Both the position numbers and the translations under genes were made by a program. From NCBI GenBank assembly GCA_903901915.1, contig CAIUSV010000066.1, forward strand, positions 62,001-126,000: DNA of 64,000 nt. Direction: 5' to 3'. Below, one piece after another: positions 10,376 through 19,957 of the stretch. Numbering within the stretch: position 1 is the stretch's first letter; each line of letters opens with the position of its first letter. This DNA is from an uncultured Rhodospirillaceae bacterium (GTDB lineage: Bacteria > Pseudomonadota > Alphaproteobacteria > Rhodospirillales > Magnetospirillaceae). The notes beneath the pieces are model-generated. The model was not told the origin of the DNA, did not search any database, and saw nothing but the letters and a program-made list of their open reading frames with translations.

Positions 10376-11221
10376 TCAATCGATTGCGACGGGATGGCAC
10401 TTGGCAGTGGCGTCGAGCTTCATCAGCACCTCGATCAGCGCCGGCATATCGGCCAGCCGGATCATGTTCGGACCGTCGGAAGGCGCCTTGTCGGGGTCGG
10501 GATGGCATTCGATGAACACCCCGGCGACACCGACGGCGACGGCGGCACGGGCCAGCACCGGGGCAAAGCGGCGGTCGCCGCCCGAGGAATTGCCCTGGCC
10601 GCCCGGCGACTGCACCGCGTGGGTGGCGTCCATGATCACCGGCCAGCCGGTGCGCGCCATGATCGGCAGGGCGCGCATGTCGGTGACCAGGGTGTTGTAG
10701 CCGAACGAGGCGCCGCGCTCGGTCAGCATGATTCGGGAATTACCGGTACTTTCGACCTTGGCGGCGACGTTGGCCATATCCCAGGGGGCCAGGAACTGCC
10801 CCTTCTTGACGTTGACGGCAACGCCGGAGCGGCCGGCGGCGACCAGCAGGTCGGTCTGGCGGCAGAGGAAGGCGGGAATCTGAAGCACGTCCACCGCTTT
10901 GGCCGCGATGATGCATTGCTCCTCGGTGTGGACGTCGGTCAGTACCGGCACCCCCAGGCTTTCGCGGATCTCGGCGAAGATGGGCAGCGCCTTTTCCAGT
11001 CCGACGCCGCGCTTGCCCGCCAGACTGGTGCGATTGGCCTTGTCGAACGACGACTTGTAGATCAGGTCGATGCCGGCCTCGTCCGCCACGGTCTTCAGCG
11101 CGCTGGCGCATTCCAGGGCGTGGGCGCGGCTTTCCATCTGGCACGGCCCGGCGATCAGAACCAGCGGCAGGTCGTTGCCGACGATGACCTTGCCGATGGC
11201 GACGTGGTGACGGTTGGTCAT
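10376..11221 (-). CDS. kdsA: 3-deoxy-8-phosphooctulonate synthase
   Basis: KdsA condenses phosphoenolpyruvate with arabinose 5-phosphate to make KDO 8-phosphate for lipid A/LPS core. The 281-residue protein has the family signatures: LIAGPCQMESRAHALECA, YKSSFDKANRTS, TDVHTEEQC and VIMDATHAVQSPGG. It sits 7 bases after pyrG; CTP from PyrG is used in the next KDO activation step, which is a sensible functional grouping. It ends 33 bases before eno. Confidence 0.97.
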   Translation of the reverse strand: MTNRHHVAIGKVIVGNDLPLVLIAGPCQMESRAHALECASALKTVADEAGIDLIYKSSFDKANRTSLAGKRGVGLEKALPIFAEIRESLGVPVLTDVHTEEQCIIAAKAVDVLQIPAFLCRQTDLLVAAGRSGVAVNVKKGQFLAPWDMANVAAKVESTGNSRIMLTERGASFGYNTLVTDMRALPIMARTGWPVIMDATHAVQSPGGQGNSSGGDRRFAPVLARAAVAVGVAGVFIECHPDPDKAPSDGPNMIRLADMPALIEVLMKLDATAKCHPVAID

Positions 11222-11228
11222 GACGACC

Positions 11229-12887
<1,659 letters not shown>

Positions 12888-12931
12888 TCATTTTCGACCG
12901 GCCCCCTGCCCCCAGAGCCGGCCAGGACCAC

Positions 12932-13267
12932 CTAGCGCGTCAGCGGCGCGCTGGGTCCGGTCGGCGCCACCGGCTCGGCCGGTGCCGAAACCGGCGCGAC
13001 ATCGTTGATCCGCTCGAACGGCGAACCACCGCCGGTGCGGATATTGGCGATCAGCGCCAACCCCATGCTGGTGACGAAAAACGACCCCGCCAGGATGGCG
13101 GTGGTACGGGTCAGCAGGTTGCCTGCCGCCCGGCCGGACATCAGCCCGCCGCCACCGCCGCCGCCGATACCCAGGGCACCACCTTCGCTCCGCTGCAGCA
13201 GAATCACCCCCACCAGCGCAATGGCCAGGATCAGGTGAATAACGAGAATGATCGGAAAGACGTCCAT
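12932..13267 (-). CDS. secG: Preprotein translocase subunit SecG
   Basis: SecG is the small accessory subunit of the SecYEG translocon. The 111-residue product has two membrane helices (about residues 5-22 and 54-75) flanking the typical loop LLQRSEGGALGIGGGGGGGLMSGRAAGNLLTRTT. A proline/alanine-rich tail of about 35 residues follows, as in other alphaproteobacteria. It lies between tpiA and pyrG, the usual order. Confidence 0.93.
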   Translation of the reverse strand: MDVFPIILVIHLILAIALVGVILLQRSEGGALGIGGGGGGGLMSGRAAGNLLTRTTAILAGSFFVTSMGLALIANIRTGGGSPFERINDVAPVSAPAEPVAPTGPSAPLTR

Positions 13268-13361
13268 GTGTAAGCCACCGCAAACAATTGATCGCCCGGC
13301 GGCGGGTTCCCGTCGGAACCGCGCCCGAGCGATAGAGAGAATGTTGCCGCAGGTTTTATCC

Positions 13362-13401
13362 CCGGCGGCGGAGGATGGCTAGTGCAATCTTCCGCCGCCG
13401 G
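13362..13401. repeat. GC-rich inverted repeat just after tpiA
   Basis: CCGGCGGCGGA and TCCGCCGCCGG are perfect 11-bp arms around an 18-base loop, starting a few bases after the tpiA stop codon. No T-tract follows on the minus strand, so it may be a transcript-stabilising stem or a weak terminator rather than a classical intrinsic one. Confidence 0.45.
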
Positions 13402-13407
13402 TTGGAT

Positions 13408-14166
13408 TCAACAGCTCTCGGCGATCGCCCAGAAGTCGGCGACCTTGAGGCTGGCGCCGCCGATCAGGCCGCCATCGACGTCCGGCAGCGCCAGCAGCTC
13501 GCGGGCGTTGTCGGGCTTCATCGAACCACCGTACAGGATCCGCATGCCGGCGGCGGCGGCGGCGCCCAGCTTTTTCACCAGTTCGGCACGGATGGCGGCA
13601 TGCACCTCCTGGGCCTGGGCGGGAGTGGCGACCCGGCCGGTACCGATGGCCCAAACCGGTTCATAGGCGACAACGGTATTTTCCGGAGTGGCGCCATCGG
13701 GCAACGACCCCACCAGTTGCGAGCGGTTGACCTCCAGCGTCTGGCCGGCGTCACGCTGGGCCAGGGTTTCGCCGATGCAGACGATGGCGATCAATCCGGC
13801 GGCCAGGGCCGCTTCGGCCTTGGCCTTGACCTGTGCGTCGATCTCGGCGTGATCGGTGCGGCGCTCGGAATGTCCGACGATGGCGTAACGGCAGCCAAGA
13901 TCCGCCAGCATGGCGGGCGAGGTGTCGCCGGTATGGGCACCGCTGGTCTTGGCATGACAATCCTGCCCGCCGACCGCCAACGCCGAGCCGGCTACCGCCT
14001 CGACCACCGGGACGATCAGGGTGAAAGGCGGGCAAACCAGCAGGTCGCACGCCGGCGCCGGCCCAGCCGCCAGTTTGGCGGCCAAGCCCTTGGCCAGGGC
14101 GGTTCCATCGGCCCTGAGACCGTTCATTTTCCAGTTTCCGGCGATCAGTTTGCGACGTGCGGACAT
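13408..14166 (-). CDS. tpiA: Triose-phosphate isomerase
   Basis: TpiA interconverts dihydroxyacetone phosphate and glyceraldehyde 3-phosphate. The 252-residue protein has the N-terminal [10 protein letters not shown] with the catalytic Lys, the electrophilic His in IVGHSERR, the catalytic Glu in [13 protein letters not shown], and the phosphate-binding end [11 protein letters not shown] and GGLIGGASL. It is divergent from ppiD, with a 157-base promoter region between them, and is followed on the same strand by secG. Confidence 0.97.
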   Translation of the reverse strand: MSARRKLIAGNWKMNGLRADGTALAKGLAAKLAAGPAPACDLLVCPPFTLIVPVVEAVAGSALAVGGQDCHAKTSGAHTGDTSPAMLADLGCRYAIVGHSERRTDHAEIDAQVKAKAEAALAAGLIAIVCIGETLAQRDAGQTLEVNRSQLVGSLPDGATPENTVVAYEPVWAIGTGRVATPAQAQEVHAAIRAELVKKLGAAAAAGMRILYGGSMKPDNARELLALPDVDGGLIGGASLKVADFWAIAESC

Positions 14167-14240
14167 ATTGACTTTTCTCCCTTGTGGGTCCGAAAGCGGT
14201 ATAACACCAAATCCCGACGGCGATGAAGACCACTTCCATG

Positions 14241-14269
14241 TTGCGGCCCCCCTGCCCCGTCCTTATTAT
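14241..14269 (+). promoter_or_regulatory. Sigma70-type promoter for ppiD-trpE
   Basis: TTGCGG (-35) and TATTAT (-10) are separated by exactly 17 bases and lie 55 bases before the ppiD start codon. The match is good for this GC-rich background. Confidence 0.55.
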
Positions 14270-14323
14270 GCGCGCTGCCGAAAATGGCCGCTTCCCTTAA
14301 TTCCCGGGACCTCGTCGACGCCA

Positions 14324-16195
14324 ATGCTGGATGTATTTCGCAAAGCTTCCAAGACCTGGGTGGTCAAACTGCTGTTTGCCCTGCTCGCCCTCAGCTTCGT
14401 CGCTTGGGGTGTCGGCGACGTCATCCGCGGTGGCGGTAACCGCGGCCCCGCCGTCGAGGTGGGCCGCACCAGCGTCTCCGCCGCCGAGGTAATGGCCGAG
14501 TTCAAGCGCGAGGTCGAGCGGATGCAGCCGCTGTTCGGCAACAAGCTGACCGTCGATGACGCTCGCAAGATGGGCATGCTGGACCGCACCGTCGATTCCA
14601 TCATCACCCGGTCGCTGATCGACGAATCCGCTCGCGCGCTCGGCCTGGCGGCCAGCGACGACATCATCTTGCGCAAGGTGGCGGCCAATCCCGCCTTCCG
14701 CGGCCTGGGCGGACAATTCGACCGCGAGGCCTTTCGCGCCCGGCTGAACCGCGCCGGTTTCAACGAAGACGGCTTCATGCGGTCCGAACGCGGCAACATG
14801 ATCCGCAGCCAGATGGCATCGGCCATGGGCGAAGCCGTGAATCCCCCCCGCACCCTGGTCGATCCGCTGCTGCGTTGGCGCGAAGAGCGCCGGGTGGCGG
14901 AAACCATCCTGATCCGCGACGATCAAATGGCGCTGCCCGCCGCCCCCGATGCCGCGACGCTGGATACCTACTATAAGGACAATACCAGCCGCTTCATGGC
15001 GCCGGAGTTCCGCGCTCTTGCCGTGCTGCTGCTGCGTCCGGCCGATGTGGCCGCCGTTGTCGACGTGGACGAGATGATGGTCCGCGATGCCTATCAGCAG
15101 CGTCAGGACGAGTTCAACACCCCGGAGCGCCGGCAGGTCTCGCAGATCGTCCTCGACGAACAATCGGCCGTCGCCAAGGCCGCCGATCTGGTCACCCAGG
15201 GCAGGGACCTCGCCGCCATTGCCAAGGAACTAGGGGGTCAGATCATCGACCTCGGCACCGTCGAAAAGCGTGATCTGCCCGAAGGATTGGCCGAAGCGGT
15301 ATTCAAGCTGCCGGCCGGCGGCACCGGCCAGCCAGTGAAGACCCCGTTGGGGTGGCATGTGGTCAAGATCGGCGCCATCCAGCCCGGCCGCGTCCGTCCG
15401 TTCTCCGAAGTCAAGGCGCAGATCGAACAGGATCTGCGGCGCGAGAAGGCGATCGATGCCCTGTCCGACCTCGCCAACAAGGTGGAGGACGCCCTGGCGG
15501 GCGGCGCCACCCTGGAAGAAGCGGCCAAGCGTTTCGATCTCAAACTCAACCGCTTCGCCGCCGTCGATGCCCAGGGACGTGGCGCCAACGGCAAGGCGAT
15601 CGCCGAGTTGCCCAAGTCCGACCAGTTCCTCGACGTGGCATTCCACACCGACCCCAATACCGAAAGCCCGCTGACCGAGGTCGAGAACAACGGTTATTTC
15701 CTGCTGCGCGTCGATAGCGTGACCCCGCCGGCGCCGAAGCCGCTCGCCGACATCAAGGCCGAGGTCGTCGCCACTTGGCAGGCCGAACAGCGCCACGAAC
15801 TGGCCCGGCAAAAGGCCGGCAAGCTGGCCGACCGCCTCAAGGCCGGTGAAACCGCCGCCGCCGTGGCCCAATCGGCCGGCGTCAAGGTCGAGGTGTCCAA
15901 GCCCTTCGGCCGCGAATCCACCGAGGGCACCAGCCTGCCTGCCGCCATGGTGGCCGAACTGTTCCGCGCCCAACCCGGTGGGGTCGTGGTCGGAAGCCAG
16001 GCGTCGGGAACCGTGATCGCCCGTCTGTCCGCCGTGGTGCCTTTCGTCCCCACCACCAATCAGGCCACCACCGAGGCGGCGATCCGCCATGTGGCGCAAA
16101 CATTGGGCGGCGACGTCGCCGACCAGTTCGTCGCCGCGCTCAACGCCTCGTTCGGAGTCAAGGTGGACAAGTCCCAGTTGGCCCGCGACGAATGA
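14324..16195 (+). CDS. ppiD: PpiD-like periplasmic peptidyl-prolyl isomerase/chaperone
   Basis: This is a 623-residue membrane-anchored folding factor of the SurA_N/parvulin class. A short cytoplasmic start (MLDVFRKASKTWVVK) is followed by one membrane helix (about residues 16-32). A long SurA-like chaperone region comes next. A PpiC-type rotamase domain follows around residues 260-360 (RRQVSQIVLDEQSA ... LPAGGTGQPVKTPLGWHVVKI), then a second helical domain. I start at the ATG at 14324 because it begins directly with the conserved cytosolic segment; the frame is open further upstream, into tpiA's antisense. Its stop overlaps the trpE start (ATGA). Confidence 0.9.
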   Translation: MLDVFRKASKTWVVKLLFALLALSFVAWGVGDVIRGGGNRGPAVEVGRTSVSAAEVMAEFKREVERMQPLFGNKLTVDDARKMGMLDRTVDSIITRSLIDESARALGLAASDDIILRKVAANPAFRGLGGQFDREAFRARLNRAGFNEDGFMRSERGNMIRSQMASAMGEAVNPPRTLVDPLLRWREERRVAETILIRDDQMALPAAPDAATLDTYYKDNTSRFMAPEFRALAVLLLRPADVAAVVDVDEMMVRDAYQQRQDEFNTPERRQVSQIVLDEQSAVAKAADLVTQGRDLAAIAKELGGQIIDLGTVEKRDLPEGLAEAVFKLPAGGTGQPVKTPLGWHVVKIGAIQPGRVRPFSEVKAQIEQDLRREKAIDALSDLANKVEDALAGGATLEEAAKRFDLKLNRFAAVDAQGRGANGKAIAELPKSDQFLDVAFHTDPNTESPLTEVENNGYFLLRVDSVTPPAPKPLADIKAEVVATWQAEQRHELARQKAGKLADRLKAGETAAAVAQSAGVKVEVSKPFGRESTEGTSLPAAMVAELFRAQPGGVVVGSQASGTVIARLSAVVPFVPTTNQATTEAAIRHVAQTLGGDVADQFVAALNASFGVKVDKSQLARDE

Positions 16196-17712
16196 CCTCG
16201 CAAACTGACTTCGCCGCCTTCGCCGCGACCTACGCATCCGGTCGGGCGCAGGTGGTGTGGCGGGTTCTGGTTGCCGATCTGGAAACACCGGTCTCGGCCT
16301 TCCTCAAGCTGGGCAACGGCCAAAGCAACGCCTTCTTGCTGGAGTCGGTCGAAGGCGGTGCCGTGCGCGGCCGCTACTCCATACTCGGCATGAAGCCCGA
16401 CCTGATCTGGAAATGCGAGGGCAACCGCGCCTGGATCAACCGTAACGCCCGGGCCAAGACCGGCGCCTTCGAGCCTTGCCCGGTGGCCGAGACCTCGGGG
16501 GCGCTGGACAGCCTGCGGGCGCTGGTGGCGGAAAGCCGGATCGAGATCCCCGATCACCTTCCGCCCATGTCAGCCGGTCTGATCGGCTATATGAGCTACG
16601 ACATGGTGCGGCTGGTTGAAAAGCTGCCCGATGACAATCCCGACCCCATCGGCGTGCCCGATGGCATCTTCATGCGTCCGACCATGATGGCGGTGTTCGA
16701 CAACGTCAACGGCACCTTGACCGCGGTAGCGCCGATCTGGCCCCGCCCCGGCATGGACGCCCAGGCGGCCTGGGATCTGGCGGGAGAGCGTCTGGATCAT
16801 CTGGTCGAGGCGCTGGAAAGCCCGCTGCCTCACAGCTATTCCGGCGAATCCCGCGAAGATCACCTGCCAATTCCTGTCCCCGGTGTTTCGGCCGAGCATT
16901 ACTGCCATATGGTTGAAAAGGCACAGGAGTACATCGCCGCCGGCGACATTTTCCAAGTGGTACTGTCGCAACGTCTGGCGGTGCCGTTCCGGCTGCCACC
17001 ATTCTCGCTCTATCGCTCGCTTCGGCGGCTGAATCCCAGCCCATTCCTGTTCTACCTGGATTTCGGCGGCTTCCAGCTGGTGGGGTCCAGCCCGGAAATT
17101 CTGGTCCGCCTCCGCGATGACAAGATCACCATCCGCCCCATTGCCGGCACCCGCAGACGTGGCAAGACCGCCGCCGAGGACGAGGAACTGGCCGCCGACC
17201 TGTTGGCCGACCCCAAGGAACTGGCCGAGCACCTGATGCTATTGGATCTTGGCCGCAACGACGTCGGCCGGGTCGCCGCCATCGGCTCGGTCGGGGTCAC
17301 CAAGAAGATGGCGGTGGAGTACTATTCCCACGTCATGCACATCGTCTCCAACGTCGAGGGCCGCATCCGTCCGGAATGCGACGCCATGGACGCGCTGATG
17401 GCCGGCTTCCCCGCCGGCACCACCTCGGGGGCGCCCAAGATCCGCGCCATGGAGATCATCGACGAGTTGGAGACCGAGCGCCGCTCGTTCTACGCCGGCG
17501 CCATCGGCTATTTCGACGGCAACGGCAACATGGACACCTGCATCGCGCTTCGGACCACCCTGGTCAAGGACGGCACCATGTATGTCCAGGCGGGCGCAGG
17601 CATCGTCGCCGACTCGGTGCCGATGAGCGAACACGAGGAATGCATGAACAAGGCCCGCGCCCTGGTCCGCGCCGCCGAGGACGCCATCGACTACACCCTG
17701 GTCAAGCAGTAG
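16192..17712 (+). CDS. trpE: Anthranilate synthase component I
   Basis: TrpE makes anthranilate from chorismate, the first step of tryptophan synthesis. The 506-residue protein has the TrpE N-terminal feedback domain (FLLESVEGGAVRGRYSILG) and the chorismate-binding catalytic domain. Its signatures are IAAGDIFQVVLSQR, RPIAGTRRRG, LLDLGRNDVGRV and FPAGTTSGAPKIRAMEIIDELE. It overlaps the ppiD stop by four bases, so it is translationally coupled to a folding factor. No attenuator or leader peptide is visible, which argues against classical trp attenuation here. The TrpG partner is not in the window. Confidence 0.96.
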   Translation: MTSQTDFAAFAATYASGRAQVVWRVLVADLETPVSAFLKLGNGQSNAFLLESVEGGAVRGRYSILGMKPDLIWKCEGNRAWINRNARAKTGAFEPCPVAETSGALDSLRALVAESRIEIPDHLPPMSAGLIGYMSYDMVRLVEKLPDDNPDPIGVPDGIFMRPTMMAVFDNVNGTLTAVAPIWPRPGMDAQAAWDLAGERLDHLVEALESPLPHSYSGESREDHLPIPVPGVSAEHYCHMVEKAQEYIAAGDIFQVVLSQRLAVPFRLPPFSLYRSLRRLNPSPFLFYLDFGGFQLVGSSPEILVRLRDDKITIRPIAGTRRRGKTAAEDEELAADLLADPKELAEHLMLLDLGRNDVGRVAAIGSVGVTKKMAVEYYSHVMHIVSNVEGRIRPECDAMDALMAGFPAGTTSGAPKIRAMEIIDELETERRSFYAGAIGYFDGNGNMDTCIALRTTLVKDGTMYVQAGAGIVADSVPMSEHEECMNKARALVRAAEDAIDYTLVKQ

Positions 17713-17718
17713 CCGGCG

Positions 17719-18519
17719 TCACCCCTCCGTCTTCACCGCGTCGGCCACCAGCCTGTTGACCACGGCGTTGAGGCCTTGGGCCGCCGGGGCCATGATGTCG
17801 GATGGAATCGGAAAGATGATGGTCGAGTTGTGCTCGACGGCGATGTCCTTCAGCGTCGCCAGATAGCGCAGCAACATGGCGCCGGGTTTGCCCTCCATCA
17901 ACTGGGCGGCCTCGGCCAGCTTGGTGGCGGCCTCGAACTCGCCCTGGGCGGTGATGATGCGGGCGCGGCGACCACGCTCGGCTTCGGCTTCCTGACCCAT
18001 GGCACGGATCATGTTGGGGTCGAGATCGACACTGCGGATCTCGACATTCTGCACCTCGACGCCCCAGGATTCGGTCCGCTCGTCAAGGATCTTACGGATC
18101 GACTGCTTCAACGCCTCCTGCTGCCCCAGCAGTTGGTCGAGGGTGTGGGCGCCCAGGGTCGAACGGGTGGTGATCTGGGCCAGTTGGCTGACCGCCTCCC
18201 GGTAGTTGGCCACCTCCAACACCGCCTTCATGGCGTTGTCGACGCGGTAGTAGACCACCGCCGTCACCTTGACCGCGACGTTGTCCTTGCTGATGACATC
18301 CTGGTCGGGAACCTCCATCACCGCAAGGCGCACGTCCACCGGGATCACGGTCTGGACGAACGGAATCACCAGCCGCAGCCCCGGTTCGCGAGTACCGGTG
18401 TAACGCCCCAGGGTCAGAACTACGCCGCGCTGGGTCTGCGGCACGACGCAGATGGATTTCCCTAAGACGATAAGGACGAAAACCGCGACAACCAGCCAGA
18501 CGGCGAAGGTAATGGGCAT
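17719..18519 (-). CDS. Slipin / stomatin-like SPFH-domain membrane protein
   Basis: The product is 266 residues. It has an N-terminal membrane helix (TFAVWLVVAVFVLIVLGKSI) and a band-7/SPFH domain with the slipin hallmarks VPQTQRGVVLTLGRYTGT, EPGLRLVIPFVQ, DVRLAVMEVPDQDVISKDNV and TVRST-like TTRSTLGAHTLDQLL. A coiled coil rich in Ala/Glu/Arg follows (MGQEAEAERGRRARIITAQGE). I start at 18519, where AAGGAG lies 7 bases upstream. Slipins form membrane scaffolds and usually pair with a NfeD protease partner; none is adjacent here. It is convergent with trpE, with a gap of only six bases and no obvious terminator. Confidence 0.9.
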   Translation of the reverse strand: MPITFAVWLVVAVFVLIVLGKSICVVPQTQRGVVLTLGRYTGTREPGLRLVIPFVQTVIPVDVRLAVMEVPDQDVISKDNVAVKVTAVVYYRVDNAMKAVLEVANYREAVSQLAQITTRSTLGAHTLDQLLGQQEALKQSIRKILDERTESWGVEVQNVEIRSVDLDPNMIRAMGQEAEAERGRRARIITAQGEFEAATKLAEAAQLMEGKPGAMLLRYLATLKDIAVEHNSTIIFPIPSDIMAPAAQGLNAVVNRLVADAVKTEG

Positions 18520-18541
18520 GGCGAAGCTCCTTGTTGTCGGA

Positions 18542-18742
18542 TCAGGCGCGGCCCTCGTAGCCGAAGCCGGCGCCATCGACCGCCTGTTTGACCTGGGCCT
18601 CGGTGGCACCGTCAACGGTGACCGCCTGCTTGGCGAGATCGATTTCGACTTTGGCAGCGGGCGCCGCCGCCTGGATGGCCGAGGTCACCGAGCGGGCGCA
18701 GCCGCCGCAGGTCATGCCGGTAACGCGATAGGTGGTCGCCAT
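18542..18742 (-). CDS. Small heavy-metal-associated (CopZ-like) protein
   Basis: This is a free-standing 66-residue HMA domain with the metal-binding motif GMTCGGC (C12 and C15), the usual beta-alpha-beta-beta-alpha-beta length, and a C-terminal GFGYEG. Such proteins carry Cu(I) to P1B ATPases, and a CopA-type ATPase lies 1.2 kb upstream on the same strand, separated by one gene. I start at 18742, where GGAGAG lies just upstream. A candidate operator (18783-18797) lies in front of it, suggesting separate metal-dependent control. Confidence 0.85.
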   Translation of the reverse strand: MATTYRVTGMTCGGCARSVTSAIQAAAPAAKVEIDLAKQAVTVDGATEAQVKQAVDGAGFGYEGRA

Positions 18743-18782
18743 GGGAACTCTCCGGTTGAACATTGTTACGGACAGTGTGAAC

Positions 18783-18797
18783 CCTGCCGTGGGCAGG
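18783..18797. promoter_or_regulatory. Palindrome CCTGCC-N3-GGCAGG next to a -35 element
   Basis: On the minus strand the sequence reads TTGACC followed directly by the palindrome, placing a dyad inside a promoter spacer about 40 bases before the HMA gene. The arrangement recalls MerR/CueR-type promoters, but the dyad is three bases shorter than the CueR consensus and the -10 is poor, so the regulator is uncertain. Confidence 0.4.
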
Positions 18798-18807
18798 TCA
18801 AGCCCCG

Positions 18808-19896
18808 TCAGCCATTCGGACTGGCGCGAACGATGGTACTGACCGGCACCAGCACCAGCGCCTTGCCCTCCAGGGTCGGCAACCAGCCGGCCAGCGCCTC
18901 GATAGTGCCGTCATGGGGATGGCCGATGGCGATGGCGAAGCCGTGGCGGCGGGCATAGGCCTCGGTCTTGGCCAATTGCGCCCGCACATGGGCCACGCCC
19001 TGCTCGTTGTCGAGGAAGACGTGACGGGCGGCGAAGGGAACGCCGAATTGCCGTGCCGTTTCGGCGCCCACCGTCTTTTCCGACGTCACCGAATCGATAA
19101 AGGCCAGGCCGCGCCGCCGCAATTCGGCCATCACCACCCGCATGCCGGCGGCGTCGGAGGTAAATCGGCTGCCCATGTGGTTGTTGATGCCGATAAAGCC
19201 GTCAAAGCGGGCCAGCCCCCACTCCAGCCGGCGGCGGATCTCGTCCGCCGGGGCGGCGGCCTCCAGCACCTCGGGACCGGGGTCGTAGGTGGGACTTTGC
19301 GGCTGCATCGGCACATGGACCATCAATTCATGGCCATGGGCGCGGGCCTCGTGGGTCTGGCGCGGCAGATCCTCGGCATAGGTCATGTAGGACAGTGTCA
19401 GGGGGCCGTGCAGCGCCGCCACCCGCTCGCTGCGTTTGCGGTCCACCCCCAGGTCGTCGATGATGATGGCTATCATCGGCCGGCCGCCGATCCGGGGCGG
19501 CGGCACCGCGTTCCTCAGCCACACCGCGGCACCGGCCGGCGGAAGTTTCGCGGTGGCCGAAGCGGACGGCGGTGGTACCGGCAGCAGCGACACCACCTCG
19601 GAGGCATGGCCGAATTCCAAGGCCTCGGACGAGCCCGGCTCGGGCCGGGGCGGCGGCGGCTGGATCAGCGGCCGGGTCGCGTCATCGTTGTCCTCGGCGG
19701 CAGGTTCGGGGCGGACCGCCGGAGTCGCCGGCATCACCACCGGCGCCGGAGCCTGCTCTATCGCCACCGGCAACGCCGGTTTGGGTCCGGACCAGCGACC
19801 AAGGCCGATGCCGATCGCCAGCCCCACCACCAGCACCGCGGCCATGGCGGACACCAGCACCCAGGGGCGCTCCCACAGGGGCTTTCTCTGCCCCAT
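18808..19896 (-). CDS. YibQ-like divergent polysaccharide deacetylase
   Basis: This membrane-anchored or exported protein of about 362 residues has a cytosolic start, one helix (VLVSAMAAVLVVGLAIGIGLG), a long Pro/Ala/Glu-rich linker, and a C-terminal divergent polysaccharide deacetylase domain. That domain runs from IAIIIDDLGVDRKRS through ELMVHVPMQPQSPT, INNHMGSRFTSD and VSTIVRASPNG. The NodB-like fold is expected in the periplasm; the substrate of this branch is unknown. I chose the ATG at 19896, which has AGGA eight bases upstream; an ATG at 19902 or a GTG at 19926 are possible. It follows the copper ATPase closely (61 bases). Confidence 0.85.
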   Translation of the reverse strand: MGQRKPLWERPWVLVSAMAAVLVVGLAIGIGLGRWSGPKPALPVAIEQAPAPVVMPATPAVRPEPAAEDNDDATRPLIQPPPPRPEPGSSEALEFGHASEVVSLLPVPPPSASATAKLPPAGAAVWLRNAVPPPRIGGRPMIAIIIDDLGVDRKRSERVAALHGPLTLSYMTYAEDLPRQTHEARAHGHELMVHVPMQPQSPTYDPGPEVLEAAAPADEIRRRLEWGLARFDGFIGINNHMGSRFTSDAAGMRVVMAELRRRGLAFIDSVTSEKTVGAETARQFGVPFAARHVFLDNEQGVAHVRAQLAKTEAYARRHGFAIAIGHPHDGTIEALAGWLPTLEGKALVLVPVSTIVRASPNG

Positions 19897-19957
19897 CAGC
19901 ATCTTCCTGACGTCCCGCCGCCCCACCTATGGATTCTCCGATTGTCCGCCGGCGCGG

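Noticed and set aside
18781-18810. A CueR-type copper promoter
   Set aside because: A -35 followed by a dyad is present, but the dyad is three bases too short for CueR and no good -10 is found at 19 bases. It is kept only as an uncertain palindrome.
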